Under the pieces are notes generated by a model. That model saw only the letters and a program-made list of their open reading frames with translations. It did not search any database and had not been told where the DNA came from. Below, in pieces: positions 53,318 to 62,334 of a stretch of DNA of 64,000 nt. A program made the translations under genes and the position numbers. The DNA is from Coleofasciculus sp. FACHB-T130 (GTDB lineage Bacteria; Cyanobacteriota; Cyanobacteriia; Cyanobacteriales; FACHB-T130): the NCBI RefSeq assembly GCF_014695375.1, contig NZ_JACJOG010000012.1, positions 51,661 through 115,660 on the forward strand, in the 5' to 3' direction. Position 1 is the first letter of the stretch. Each line of letters starts with the position of its first letter.

Positions 53318-53908
53318 GTGAATAATATTTTTTCTAAGCTACGAGATTTCGTGGGTCTCAATGAGCCAGCTCAATACGAGTATGACGAGTACGAAGAAGC
53401 CGAGGGAGAAGAGTACCAAAATCTCTATCAAGAACAGCATCCTCAACCGACGACAGCAGAAGAAGAACGTCGCCAGAGCCGTCGGGCGCGGACAAACACA
53501 CCTGTTGCAAGAGAAATAGAAATGGGGACAACAATGAATAATGTTATTGGGATGCCCGGTTCGGTGAATGGAATTTCGGAAGTGGTCGTAATGGAGCCAC
53601 GTTCTTTTGAAGAAATGCCCCAAGCGATTCAAGCTTTGCGCGAGCGGAAGTCAGTCGTGCTAAACCTGACAATTATGGACCCAGATCAGGCGCAACGGGC
53701 TGTAGACTTTGTTGCCGGTGGCACTTATGCAATCGATGGGCACCAAGAGCGAATCGGCGAAAGTATCTTTCTGTTTACACCGAGCTGTGTTCAAGTCAGT
53801 ACCCAGACTGGAGTGGTTCACGAAGTGCCTCAACCACAAGTCCGGATTCCCCGTCCCTCTGCCCCCTCCCCAGCTTGGTCAAACGAACCGACCCGGATGG
53901 CGCAGTAA
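53318..53908 (+). CDS. sepF: Cell division protein SepF
   Basis: SepF (Cdv2/YlmF in cyanobacteria) binds FtsZ and anchors the divisome. The 196-residue protein has an N-terminal short membrane-binding helix ([13 protein letters not shown]), an acidic linker with many Glu/Tyr, and the SepF core (about 90-170: [36 protein letters not shown], ...F.LTP-like end). The start is a GTG at 53318. It lies between pipY and proC, an order seen in many bacteria (ylmE-ylmF-proC). Confidence 0.94.
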   Translation: MNNIFSKLRDFVGLNEPAQYEYDEYEEAEGEEYQNLYQEQHPQPTTAEEERRQSRRARTNTPVAREIEMGTTMNNVIGMPGSVNGISEVVVMEPRSFEEMPQAIQALRERKSVVLNLTIMDPDQAQRAVDFVAGGTYAIDGHQERIGESIFLFTPSCVQVSTQTGVVHEVPQPQVRIPRPSAPSPAWSNEPTRMAQ

Positions 53909-54017
53909 AATTTCTGAGTCGAGACGCTTGTTAGCGGTCAATAGTCAGTCGTAACGGCTAAAAACAACTGACCGCCAACAACTGACTTTTCATGCTGATA
54001 GGGATTGGGGGACGAGG

Positions 54018-54830
54018 TTGGCTACTAAATTCGGCATGATTGGTGGCGGGGTAATGGGAGAAGCTCTGTTATCCCGCCTGATGCAAAAACAGCTTTATGC
54101 CACAGAAGAAGTCTTGGTGAGTGAGCCGCAAAAAGAGCGGCGAGACTTTTTGGCGCAGCAGTACGGCATCCAGGTGACGGCAGAGAATCGGGCGGTAGCG
54201 GCGGCAAAGGATGTGCTGTTACTGGCGATTAAACCTCAAGTGTTTGCAGCGGTGGCGGCAGACTTGGAGAAAGAAATTTCTGCCCAAGCGTTGCCGCCAG
54301 TGGTGATTTCGATTATGGCGGGTGTTTCTTTGAGTCAACTGGAAGCAGCTTTTCCCCAGGCTCCAGTAATTCGGGCGATGCCGAATACTCCGGCGACGGT
54401 AGGGGCAGGAATGAGTGCGATCGCGCTGGGTCAGCACGCCACCGAACGCCACTTAGAACAGGCAAAGGCGATCTTTCAAGCGGTGGGAGAGGTCGTTGAA
54501 GTGCCAGAATCCTTAATGGATGCGGTGACAGGACTTTCGGGTTCGGGTCCCGCTTATGTGGCGCTGATGGTGGAAGCACTCGCAGATGGTGGGGTAGCGG
54601 CTGGATTGCCAAGAGCGATCGCGTCTTCGTTAGCCCTGCAAACCGTCTTGGGGACTGCCCATCTGTTGCACGAATCGGGAATGCATCCCGCTCAACTCAA
54701 AGACCGTGTGACTAGCCCTGGAGGTACCACCATCGCTGGGATTGCCCAGTTAGAAAGGGCTGGTTTCCGCTCGGCTTTGATTGAGGCAGTGGTGGCGGCT
54801 TCTCGGCGCTCTCAGGAGCTTGGTCGTTAA
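54018..54830 (+). CDS. proC: Pyrroline-5-carboxylate reductase ProC
   Basis: ProC performs the last step of proline synthesis. The 270-residue protein has the Rossmann motif MIGGGVMGEALL (8-19), RAMPNTPA near residue 121 and the C-terminal signature VTGLSGSGPAY...VTSPGGTT. The start is the TTG at 54018, preceded by a G-rich sequence (GGGGGACGAGG) that can act as ribosome binding site; an internal ATG at 54036 would cut off the first residues of the nucleotide motif. proB is at 14580. Confidence 0.95.
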   Translation: MATKFGMIGGGVMGEALLSRLMQKQLYATEEVLVSEPQKERRDFLAQQYGIQVTAENRAVAAAKDVLLLAIKPQVFAAVAADLEKEISAQALPPVVISIMAGVSLSQLEAAFPQAPVIRAMPNTPATVGAGMSAIALGQHATERHLEQAKAIFQAVGEVVEVPESLMDAVTGLSGSGPAYVALMVEALADGGVAAGLPRAIASSLALQTVLGTAHLLHESGMHPAQLKDRVTSPGGTTIAGIAQLERAGFRSALIEAVVAASRRSQELGR

Positions 54831-54890
54831 TGCATCGCTGAATACTCTTTTCCGGCTGCCAAAAGTAAAATGATTTGTTAAAAATCCTTT

Positions 54891-56417
54891 ATGCGGCAAA
54901 AATGGGCAAATAAAGTCTTTATTTTTAGCCTTTTGCTGATACTGGTCGTTACACTTTTTCCTTATGATTTTGCCTTTAAAGAGAATGCTAGTAAAATAAA
55001 TTATCGCTTTCTCACTTCAGAATTTTTTAAATTAAGAAATTTTTACGACTTAATCACTAACGTTTTATTATTCTCCCCCTTTGGTTTCGTCTTTTCCTGC
55101 TTGATGCAGCGAAAAAGATTCCCAGGTATCAAGACACTTGGTTTCATCTTATTAACTTCTTTTTGTTTAAGTTTTACGATTGAGATTTTACAGCTATTTA
55201 TTCCTTCTCGAAGTTCCTCTTTAGTCGATATTGGTGCTAGTATCCTAGGGGCTTTTATCGGTTCTTTAAGCTTTCGTTTAGGGGAAGATAAAATCCTAGG
55301 AGCAGCCTTAAATCTTGTTAGAAGTAGTAAGAGTTTTCTTTCAATCAAAAAGTTAACGGCTGCTTTTATTGGATATATTATATTGATTTTTATAACGACG
55401 CTCCTTTGGCAAAATTCTGGAAGTCTCAGTAATTGGAATCACACTTTCCCGCTGAGTCTTGGCAACGAGCCAACCGGAAATAGACCTTGGAAAGGATATA
55501 TTTCAGAGCTATACGTCGCGAATAAAGCAGTTTCAGATCAAGAAGCAGAATCCGCCTTTTCCTCAGAAATCCCATTTTCTGCAATCAAAAAAGACCTAGT
55601 AGCTGTATATCAATTGACAGGTACAGGTAGTTACCCCGATTTAACTGGGCACCTTCCAGATTTATCTTGGCGAGAAAATTCCCCAACTACTCAGGATAAA
55701 AGGGGTGTTTCGCTCAATTCAAATCATTGGCTAGAGACAAAAAGCTCTGTAGCCTTGATGACACAAAAGATTGCCGCAACTTCTCAATTTACAATAGGTG
55801 CTGTTGTTGCTACTGCTGACACAATGCAGGCTGGCCCTGCTCGAATTATTTCCCTTTCAGCAGATGATGAAAGCCGCAATTTTACCCTTGGGCAAAAGGG
55901 AGCGGATTTGGTGTTTCGAGTGCGAACTCCAGTCACCGGAAAAAATGCAACAAGCTATCAACTAGCTGTTCCAAATGTTTTTGGTGACACCAAGAATCAT
56001 CAGATACTTCTTACCTATGAAGGGTCAATTCTTAAAATTTATATAGATGGATTGAAACAACCTTACTCGCTGAAACTGATTCCAGAGGTGATGATTTTTC
56101 AGCTATTACCTTTTGATGCTAATAGTATTAATCTAGAAATCTACAAGATTTTCTATTATGGATTGATTTTTATCCCTATTGGCTTCTTTCTAGCACTCAT
56201 TAGTGCAAGAGCCAGAGGAAAACTTATTTTTTATGCCGTATTGCTTTTTGGAGGAATTTTATTTCCATCTCTAATATTAGAAGCCGTATTAGCGATTGGA
56301 ACCCAGAGAGCAATTAGGCTGGATAATCTACTATTTAGCATGGCACTAGCTGTTAGCACCATGCTGGTAGTGAAAAGGTGGGCTAACTCTTGGTTACGCC
56401 GGGAGATAATAGCATAA
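54891..56417 (+). CDS. VanZ-like membrane protein with LamG-like exterior domain
   Basis: The 508-residue protein has a VanZ domain (about 1-125: five helices, VTLFPYDF, NVLLFSPFGFVFS, EILQLFIPSRSSSLVDIGA). A membrane helix near 155-172 follows, then an extracytoplasmic part (about 180-410) with two LamG/concanavalin-like segments (WKGYISELYVANKAVS and ...KIYIDGLKQPYS). Three more C-terminal helices (about 425-500) end it. VanZ is associated with teicoplanin resistance and with envelope or glycan processing; the beta-sandwich suggests polysaccharide binding. It is AT-richer than proC and stands alone. Confidence 0.75.
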   Translation: MRQKWANKVFIFSLLLILVVTLFPYDFAFKENASKINYRFLTSEFFKLRNFYDLITNVLLFSPFGFVFSCLMQRKRFPGIKTLGFILLTSFCLSFTIEILQLFIPSRSSSLVDIGASILGAFIGSLSFRLGEDKILGAALNLVRSSKSFLSIKKLTAAFIGYIILIFITTLLWQNSGSLSNWNHTFPLSLGNEPTGNRPWKGYISELYVANKAVSDQEAESAFSSEIPFSAIKKDLVAVYQLTGTGSYPDLTGHLPDLSWRENSPTTQDKRGVSLNSNHWLETKSSVALMTQKIAATSQFTIGAVVATADTMQAGPARIISLSADDESRNFTLGQKGADLVFRVRTPVTGKNATSYQLAVPNVFGDTKNHQILLTYEGSILKIYIDGLKQPYSLKLIPEVMIFQLLPFDANSINLEIYKIFYYGLIFIPIGFFLALISARARGKLIFYAVLLFGGILFPSLILEAVLAIGTQRAIRLDNLLFSMALAVSTMLVVKRWANSWLRREIIA

Positions 56418-56486
56418 AAACGAGTAAGGAGCAAAATGACGTTTAGTATCAAAACGCCTACGCATCTTTATAAGTTAGGAAATAAG

Positions 56487-57161
56487 TTAGGAACTTTGTT
56501 CGGGTTCTGTTGATAATTTTTGACCGATTTGGGGTTCGGTACCGGCAAGTAAACGCTCAATGTTGCTCTGGTGTCGCCAGATGACGTAGATACCGCCAGC
56601 GATCGCAAAGATTAGATAAGGTAACGGCTGCTTGAAAATTAACATCCAAACCGAAACCGCGATCGCACCCGCAATGGAACCGAGGGAAACAATTCGGGAA
56701 AAGGCAATAACTGTGCCAAACACCGCTGCTGTTCCCAACGCCACAGGTAAGGACATGGCAAATAAAACGCCCAGGCTCGTGGCAACTGATTTCCCGCCCG
56801 TGAAGTTCAGCCAGACAGATTTACTATGACCGATGCTGGCAGCGAATCCGGTGCCAGCGACTAACCAAGATTCCCAGGTGACAGGCAGGACAGACGTTGG
56901 CGCAAAAGTTGGCGCGAAGGCATAGAAGGCGTAAACCAAAGCGATCGCGCCGACTCCTTTAAATAGATCGATCAGTAACACCGCGATGGCTGGCCCTTTT
57001 CCCAAGTTTCTGAGAACATTGGTGGCACCTGTAGAACCAGATCCCTGCTCTCGAATATCAATCCCTTTGAGCCAGCGTCCTGCCAAATAACCCGTAGGAA
57101 TCGAGCCTAAGAGATAGGCTGCGATTAACAATGCCCCACTTAAAGCCAGCTGTAGACCCAT
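56487..57161 (-). CDS. plsY: Glycerol-3-phosphate acyltransferase PlsY
   Basis: PlsY acylates glycerol-3-phosphate with acyl phosphate at the plasma membrane, starting phospholipid synthesis. The 224-residue protein has five to six helices, the conserved GSIPTGYLAGRWLKGIDIREQGSGSTGATN near 18-48, the catalytic loop GKSVATSLG near 124-132, and the third motif WRHQSNIERLL near residue 195. Length is normal. The DUF3086 gene is upstream on the same strand. Confidence 0.95.
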   Translation of the reverse strand: MGLQLALSGALLIAAYLLGSIPTGYLAGRWLKGIDIREQGSGSTGATNVLRNLGKGPAIAVLLIDLFKGVGAIALVYAFYAFAPTFAPTSVLPVTWESWLVAGTGFAASIGHSKSVWLNFTGGKSVATSLGVLFAMSLPVALGTAAVFGTVIAFSRIVSLGSIAGAIAVSVWMLIFKQPLPYLIFAIAGGIYVIWRHQSNIERLLAGTEPQIGQKLSTEPEQSS

Positions 57162-57197
57162 CTAACGCCTCTTGCTTGTAGCTCAATTAGTCTGTCG

Positions 57198-58496
57198 CTA
57201 ATATCTCATATCGGCGGACATCTGCTGAGGATCGGGTGCAAAAGCTAACCACAGGGGAAATTGCAGTAGCGACAGATTAATTTGATCTTCTGTCTCATCA
57301 ATGATAATCAGCGGCATCTGCCGTTCCTTGACGAGACGCTCTGCCTTTTGCACAACTGCTTCTGAGGATTCAAACAAAACGATTCCCTGTTCTGGACCAA
57401 AATCAGAGCGGGAAATGCCCAGACAGTCTTGCAAACCCCGCCGCCATTCTCCCAATCGTTCTGGGGAGTTAGCGAGGATCAGGGCACGAACGCGATCGCC
57501 ATACAGCGTGCTTAATACCGAGATGACGGAAGAAGCAATCAGGATATTTTGCAGGCGACTGCCCATTGTCCGCAAAGCGCCTCTTCCTCCTTGCGTGAAA
57601 AACCAGTTCGCAACTCGCTCCGCATGAACCGGCTCAAAGGTACGACGCAATTGCCAGGGCGGGCCATAATAGTCAGGTCGCGTCCGGTACTGGTCTAAAA
57701 TACTGCGAATTTGTTTTGCAGTTGATTGAAAGCTCTGTTCTGTAAATTTGGGGTTTACAGGCGATGCAGCCTTCGACTCTTCCACGACTGGAACTGCCTT
57801 CGGGGGTTCTGGTTCCTTCTGGAGTTGCAATTCTTCTGCCGCTACTACCAAATCTTGTAAGCTACCGACCAGATAATCTTTAAAGCCTTGCACCCGAATG
57901 GCTAATTCTTGGGAGGTGCCAGCAAAGGTTCTTCGCATTTCCTCTCGGATGCGTTCCCGTCGTCGTTCCAGTTGTTCAACGGAAATTTGTAGTGTTTGTC
58001 TGCGTTGTTCCAGATCGTTCAAAGACTCCTGCACCAGACGGTTTAACGCCGCTTGGGTTTGAGCCAGCTGGTCTTGCAGAACTTTATTATGAGAAGCTTG
58101 CAGGGCGGCAATTTCCTGAATTAATGCCTCTTCCTGCTGTTGTAAATCAGCCACCCGTTGCTCTAAAACAGAGACGGAATTTTCCATCGCTACTGTTATA
58201 TTTGGCTCCTCAGCATTATCTGATTCCTCAACAACGGCGACTACAGTTATATCTGGCTCCTCAGGCTCCTCAGAATTATCTGATTCCTCAACAACGGCGG
58301 CAATTTCCGCTTCTGAATCATCAAATGCCTCCACAACAGCGGCAATTTGTAATGCTATAAGATTGTCTGAGGCTGGATCGGCAGTTACAGTTTCCTCTTC
58401 TGGCGCTTCTAAATTGTCCGATGCTTCAACAACTGGCTGTTGCTTTTGTTCTTGCTCTTGTTCTTGTTCTTGGGTTTGAGGTTCGTCTGAATTCAT
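57198..58496 (-). CDS. DUF3086 protein with acidic repetitive N-terminus
   Basis: The 432-residue protein has an acidic N-terminal third containing imperfect direct repeats (VVEESDNSEEPE.. and VVEESDNAEEPN..) and a run of Gln-Glu pairs, then a coiled-coil (about 105-225) and a C-terminal DUF3086 domain (about 255-430; YYGPPWQLRRTFEPVHAERV, FPLWLAF). There is no signal or membrane segment. DUF3086 is restricted to cyanobacteria and has no known function to me. It sits in a same-strand group with plsY, DUF3119 and the MlaE permease genes, which hints at an envelope or lipid-transport role. Confidence 0.8.
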   Translation of the reverse strand: MNSDEPQTQEQEQEQEQKQQPVVEASDNLEAPEEETVTADPASDNLIALQIAAVVEAFDDSEAEIAAVVEESDNSEEPEEPDITVVAVVEESDNAEEPNITVAMENSVSVLEQRVADLQQQEEALIQEIAALQASHNKVLQDQLAQTQAALNRLVQESLNDLEQRRQTLQISVEQLERRRERIREEMRRTFAGTSQELAIRVQGFKDYLVGSLQDLVVAAEELQLQKEPEPPKAVPVVEESKAASPVNPKFTEQSFQSTAKQIRSILDQYRTRPDYYGPPWQLRRTFEPVHAERVANWFFTQGGRGALRTMGSRLQNILIASSVISVLSTLYGDRVRALILANSPERLGEWRRGLQDCLGISRSDFGPEQGIVLFESSEAVVQKAERLVKERQMPLIIIDETEDQINLSLLQFPLWLAFAPDPQQMSADMRY

Positions 58497-58497
58497 C

Positions 58498-58530
58498 TAA
58501 CAATTAACACTTAACAACTAACAATTAACT
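58498..58530. repeat. Short AT-rich tandem repeat
   Basis: Five to six imperfect copies of a 7-8 base unit (TAACAAT/TTAACA) follow the DUF3119 region and precede the DUF3086 start. It is a short tandem repeat of the type common in filamentous cyanobacteria. Confidence 0.5.
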
Positions 58531-58562
58531 ACTCATCTGTAAGGACGCGCATCTGTGTATCC

Positions 58563-58961
58563 CTACGCACTTGCTTTTGGACAGCGTTGTTCCAAGCAAG
58601 TTTTTAGCATTTTGGGATCGAAGAGAACCGGCAAAAAGTGAATGCTTTTAACTTCTTTGAAGTAAAACAGAATCGGCACTGGAGTCCAGAATATCTGCCA
58701 ATTTTGCCATTCTTGGTAGGGAAAACGCCGAATTAAGGTTTGGGAACGATAAACATCTAATGCTGTTTCGGTGAATTGCAGGCGAATCGTTGCCGCCTGA
58801 AACAGCAAGAACAAACCAAATGCAGCGATCGCTAAACTCACCCAAGGTTGAACGAATAACAGCCCAATCGAAGCCGCTACTAACACCAAAGGAATTGCGT
58901 AGCTGGGTGCCAGTTCAACAGTTTGTGAAGGTAAAGAAGATGTAGTAGTAGTCACAGGCAT
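58563..58961 (-). CDS. DUF3119 membrane protein
   Basis: From the ATG at 58961 the protein has 132 residues; the frame extends 32 codons further upstream. Two hydrophobic helices (about 22-37 and 43-58) are followed by a PH-like cytoplasmic part (FTETALDVYRSQTLIRRFPYQEWQNWQI...). DUF3119 is a cyanobacterial/plastid family, often encoded next to the MlaE-type permease. A role in lipid transport is suggested only by this neighbourhood. The genes upstream (MlaE) and downstream (DUF3086) are on the same strand. Confidence 0.8.
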   Translation of the reverse strand: MPVTTTTSSLPSQTVELAPSYAIPLVLVAASIGLLFVQPWVSLAIAAFGLFLLFQAATIRLQFTETALDVYRSQTLIRRFPYQEWQNWQIFWTPVPILFYFKEVKSIHFLPVLFDPKMLKTCLEQRCPKASA

Positions 58962-59098
58962 AAACCCGATATTGTAAACTATCGTACTAGACCTACCCAC
59001 TTTCTTAGCGTTCAAGCTGAAGTGGGGCGGCAGTTCAAATCCTGATTCGAGATTCAAGCTCAGGATTGCAACTTTATTTATTTTAAAGGTTTTCCGCC

Positions 59099-59896
59099 TC
59101 AGACCCCTTTAAGTACGGCACTGCCCGTTCCCTGAAACATCAACCACGATAAGAAAAAGTTAGAAATAAAGATAGCTAGCAAAGCTGTGACGACTGCTGT
59201 GGTGGTCGATTGTCCAACACCTTTTGCTCCCCCAGTGGTTGTTAAGCCCCAACTGCAACCAATTACGGCAATCAGCGCCCCAAAGAAAAATGCCTTAATT
59301 AAGGCACTACACAAATCCCAGACTTGCAGGAAATTCCGGGCAGACTCTAAAAATACATTTGGGGCAATTCCGTAGAGATTTCTGGCAATGAGCAATCCCC
59401 CTGCCATGCCAGTGAGGATAGACAAAATGGTTAAAACTGGCAGCATTAAGCAGCAGGCGATCGCGCGGGGAATCACTAGGTAATCAATCGGGTCGGTTTT
59501 CAGCATATAGAGGGCGTCGATTTGCTCGGTGACGCGCATCGTGCCAATTTCAGCGGCAAACGCCGAACCGACTCGTCCTGCCAAAATCACGGCAGTCAGG
59601 ACAGGGCCAAGTTCCCGGCATAAGGAAAGCGCTAACACTCCGCCCACAGCACTGCCCGCACCCAAGTTGACAAATTCTCGCGCCACCTGAATGGTGAATA
59701 CCATGCCGACAAAACCGGCTGTTACCAACGCAATCAAGAGCGATTCTGGGCCAACCATCGCCATTTGGTCGAGGGTGTTGCGCCGATGGATTTTTTTTGT
59801 CAGAAGGTGAACGACCACCTGCCCACCCAGCAAAATCGCCGCCAGCAACCGCTGACCCCATAACTCTAAGCTGGAACTGGAAGGAGTCTCGCTCAA
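59099..59896 (-). CDS. MlaE-family ABC transporter permease
   Basis: The 265-residue protein has five membrane helices and the MlaE/TGD1 pattern: GPESLLIALVTAGFVGMVFTIQ near 50, LGPVLTAVILAGRVGSAFAAEIGTM near 100-125, DPIDYLVIPR near 142. MlaE permeases move lipids between membranes with MlaD- and MlaF-type partners; the chloroplast homolog TGD1 imports lipids. It heads the minus-strand group MlaE-DUF3119-DUF3086-plsY. No MlaD or MlaF gene is in the window. Confidence 0.92.
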   Translation of the reverse strand: MSETPSSSSLELWGQRLLAAILLGGQVVVHLLTKKIHRRNTLDQMAMVGPESLLIALVTAGFVGMVFTIQVAREFVNLGAGSAVGGVLALSLCRELGPVLTAVILAGRVGSAFAAEIGTMRVTEQIDALYMLKTDPIDYLVIPRAIACCLMLPVLTILSILTGMAGGLLIARNLYGIAPNVFLESARNFLQVWDLCSALIKAFFFGALIAVIGCSWGLTTTGGAKGVGQSTTTAVVTALLAIFISNFFLSWLMFQGTGSAVLKGV

Positions 59897-60188
59897 GGAT
59901 GTCCTGCTGACTCAACGACTTTGTAAAGCATAGCTGATGAGTGGCGACGACCTACAAGAATCTCTTTTGTACTGTTCGCACGGCTCTGGCTCAGCACTCT
60001 GGGCGCGGGGCTGGGGAATCGCTGGGAGATTCCTGAGATATATTTACGGACTTTAAACAAGATTTTTAAGGTTTATTTAAGATTTCTGACAGATCGGGAT
60101 AGTGACAGCGATCGCTTCTATCGTATATAGAGGTTCAAAGTAACGTTCCCAATTCCCCGCTCGGCAGTTCATTCGCACTTACAGTTTC

Positions 60189-60482
60189 ATGAACATTTTG
60201 CCTAACTATTTCCGTTCCCTACTCTTGACGAGTTTTCTTAGCTTCACCGCCCCGATTCTGCTGTTCGCTAGTGTGTTGGCAAGTCTGTCCATACTAGGTT
60301 ACATTCCCCTCCTTGAAGCAGTCAGTCAGTGCGGCAGAGCGGTAATTTTAGAGTTTCTTACCGTCTTCGGCAGCGGATGTTCCATTGAAGGTCTCCTCGT
60401 AATCGGTTTTACCTGTAGCGTTGCTGGAGCCATGTTTGACACCTACGCCTTTTATCGTTACCAAAATTTACGTGGAAATTAA
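60189..60482 (+). CDS. Small membrane protein (97 aa), function unknown
   Basis: The 97-residue product has two strong hydrophobic helices (about 15-40 and 65-85), with SFLSFTAPILLFASVLASL and LLVIGFTCSVAGAMFDT. I recognise it only as a type common in cyanobacteria and cannot name a family. The ATG follows CAGTTTC with no clear Shine-Dalgarno sequence. It is divergent from the MlaE gene across about 290 bp. Confidence 0.65.
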   Translation: MNILPNYFRSLLLTSFLSFTAPILLFASVLASLSILGYIPLLEAVSQCGRAVILEFLTVFGSGCSIEGLLVIGFTCSVAGAMFDTYAFYRYQNLRGN

Positions 60483-60671
60483 TCTTCGGCGATCGCTTTC
60501 GTCGTTGCCTAATCTCCAACCCTCAACAAGAGTTCTGCCGCGCGATCGCAGTTCTGACTGAATTTGTTAGAGAATGCCGTCTCTACCCAAGTTAGGTAAG
60601 ATTGTGCCCCCAAAAGCGAGGCACAACCACAAAAGACTTACTTTACAGATTCCACCGATCGCAATTTCGCT

Positions 60672-62144
60672 TCATTTGTGTCGGATCTGGTCGTAAATCT
60701 TCAAATATTCCGCCCCTGGATCTTTCCACGAGTAGTCATACTCCATACCCTGGAGCGCAAACTGACGAAACTCTTCGGGATGGTTGTACCACAGCTTAAA
60801 AGCACGCTCCATTGCTGATTCAAACGCAGGCTCATCACTGTGCTCAAACACAAAACCATTCCGTTTTTCCGGGGGCTTTGTTTGGTCGTAGTCTCGGTCA
60901 AACACCGTATTCACCAGTCCACCAACTGCCCGCACGACTGGCACCGTGCCGTACTTTAAGCCAATCATCTGAGTCAGTCCGCAGGGTTCGTAGTTGCTAG
61001 GGACAATAATCATATCCGCCCCTGCATAGATCAGGTGGGATAACTCTTCATTAAAGCCAAGTTCTAGATGAACGTCAGGATTCTCATTCAAAAAGGCTTT
61101 TTCGTGCTGGAAATGGGTATTGATTCCCGGTTCCGTTGCCGAACCCAACAACACAAATTGCGCCCCATTGTTGAGTGCGTAGTAGATCGCATGATGGACA
61201 AGATGAACGCCTTTTTGAGCGTCTAAGCGACCGATGTAAGCAACGATGGGTTTATCAACGTCGCGAAGTAGAAGTCTCTCCCGGAGGGCTTTTTTAGTCT
61301 CGGCTTTCCCTTCTAGATTCTCTTTGCTGTAATGAGCGGGTATATAGCGATCGCTTTCGGGATTCCAAAAATCATGATCGATGCCGTTGAGTACGCCAGT
61401 GAATTTGTCCTGGTGCAGATGTAAGGTATGACCTAAACCAGAGCCAATCTCCGTGCAGCGAGCTTCCCAAGCATGGTGAGGCGAAACGGTCGTCACAGCG
61501 TTGGCATAAACAATCCCCCCTTTCATAAAGTTCAAGGCAAAAGGGTTGAAGTTATCTTGCAGGCGATCGTAAGTGAAGTAGTAAGATTCGTTATTCAGCC
61601 CGGTTGCCCACAGGGTCTCTTGACCGCCCATCCCTTGGTGTTTGAAATTGTGAATGGTGTAGCAAACCCGTTGAAGACCCATCTCATACTTGTAATTCTC
61701 GAAGAGCATGACTGGAATTAAGCCGGTCTGCCAGTCATGGCAATGAATGATATCGGGTCTTTTGTTGCTTTGCAGTAGAAATTCTAAAGCGGCTTTGCTG
61801 AAGAACGCAAACCGCATATTGTCATCGTTGCACCCGTAATAACAGCCTCGATTGAAGAAATTATCTTCAGAGTGAGGTTCGATAAAGAAACACACCCGCC
61901 CGTGTACCCAACCGCAATAAACAGAACAGTGGACTTTACCGCCATACCAGGGTACCCACAAGTCGCGGTAAGCATCGTGGAGTCCCCAGATGTGGTCGTA
62001 CCGCATGCAATCGTACTTAGGCAAAATCAGCTCGACGCAATTTCCCTGATTTTCTAACTCCCGACTCAGCCCGTAAACGACATCTCCCAAACCACCAGCT
62101 TTGATGACCGGAGCGCATTCAGAGGCAATTTGTACGATGTACAT
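60672..62144 (-). CDS. glgA: Glycogen synthase GlgA (GlgA2 type)
   Basis: GlgA elongates glycogen from ADP-glucose. The 490-residue GT5 protein has the ADP-glucose loop KAGGLGD at 15-21, the acceptor-region IHCHDWQTG near 155-163, IGRLDAQKG near 294 and the second phosphate/base region ...SNYEPCGLTQMIGLKYGT near 375-392. Cyanobacteria have two isoforms; the CAPVIKAGGLGD start and the YDCMRYDHIWGLHDAYRDL segment match my memory of the GlgA2 type (Synechocystis sll1393). An RBS-like AGGAG lies 9 bases before the ATG. The GH13, GH57 and this gene make glycogen metabolism the strongest theme of the window, though they are not one operon. Confidence 0.93.
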   Translation of the reverse strand: MYIVQIASECAPVIKAGGLGDVVYGLSRELENQGNCVELILPKYDCMRYDHIWGLHDAYRDLWVPWYGGKVHCSVYCGWVHGRVCFFIEPHSEDNFFNRGCYYGCNDDNMRFAFFSKAALEFLLQSNKRPDIIHCHDWQTGLIPVMLFENYKYEMGLQRVCYTIHNFKHQGMGGQETLWATGLNNESYYFTYDRLQDNFNPFALNFMKGGIVYANAVTTVSPHHAWEARCTEIGSGLGHTLHLHQDKFTGVLNGIDHDFWNPESDRYIPAHYSKENLEGKAETKKALRERLLLRDVDKPIVAYIGRLDAQKGVHLVHHAIYYALNNGAQFVLLGSATEPGINTHFQHEKAFLNENPDVHLELGFNEELSHLIYAGADMIIVPSNYEPCGLTQMIGLKYGTVPVVRAVGGLVNTVFDRDYDQTKPPEKRNGFVFEHSDEPAFESAMERAFKLWYNHPEEFRQFALQGMEYDYSWKDPGAEYLKIYDQIRHK

Positions 62145-62334
62145 CCTTACTCCTCCTGAGATAGAAATCTATTTTCTTAATTTCACAAAAGTATATATAC
62201 ACCTCAGCAATAGCGACCCCGCCATTCGGTATAAACAAGCCGGACATCGTAGTTTGATTCCGGCTGCGTCCGCTGAATGCGACCCGTAAAATAGAGAGCA
62301 AAGCTCGTCTGAGTTTTTTTGGAGGCGATCGCAA

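Noticed and set aside
59020..59060. GTTCAAATCC-like T-loop sequence
   Set aside because: No acceptor, D or anticodon arm can be folded around it, so it is not a tRNA.
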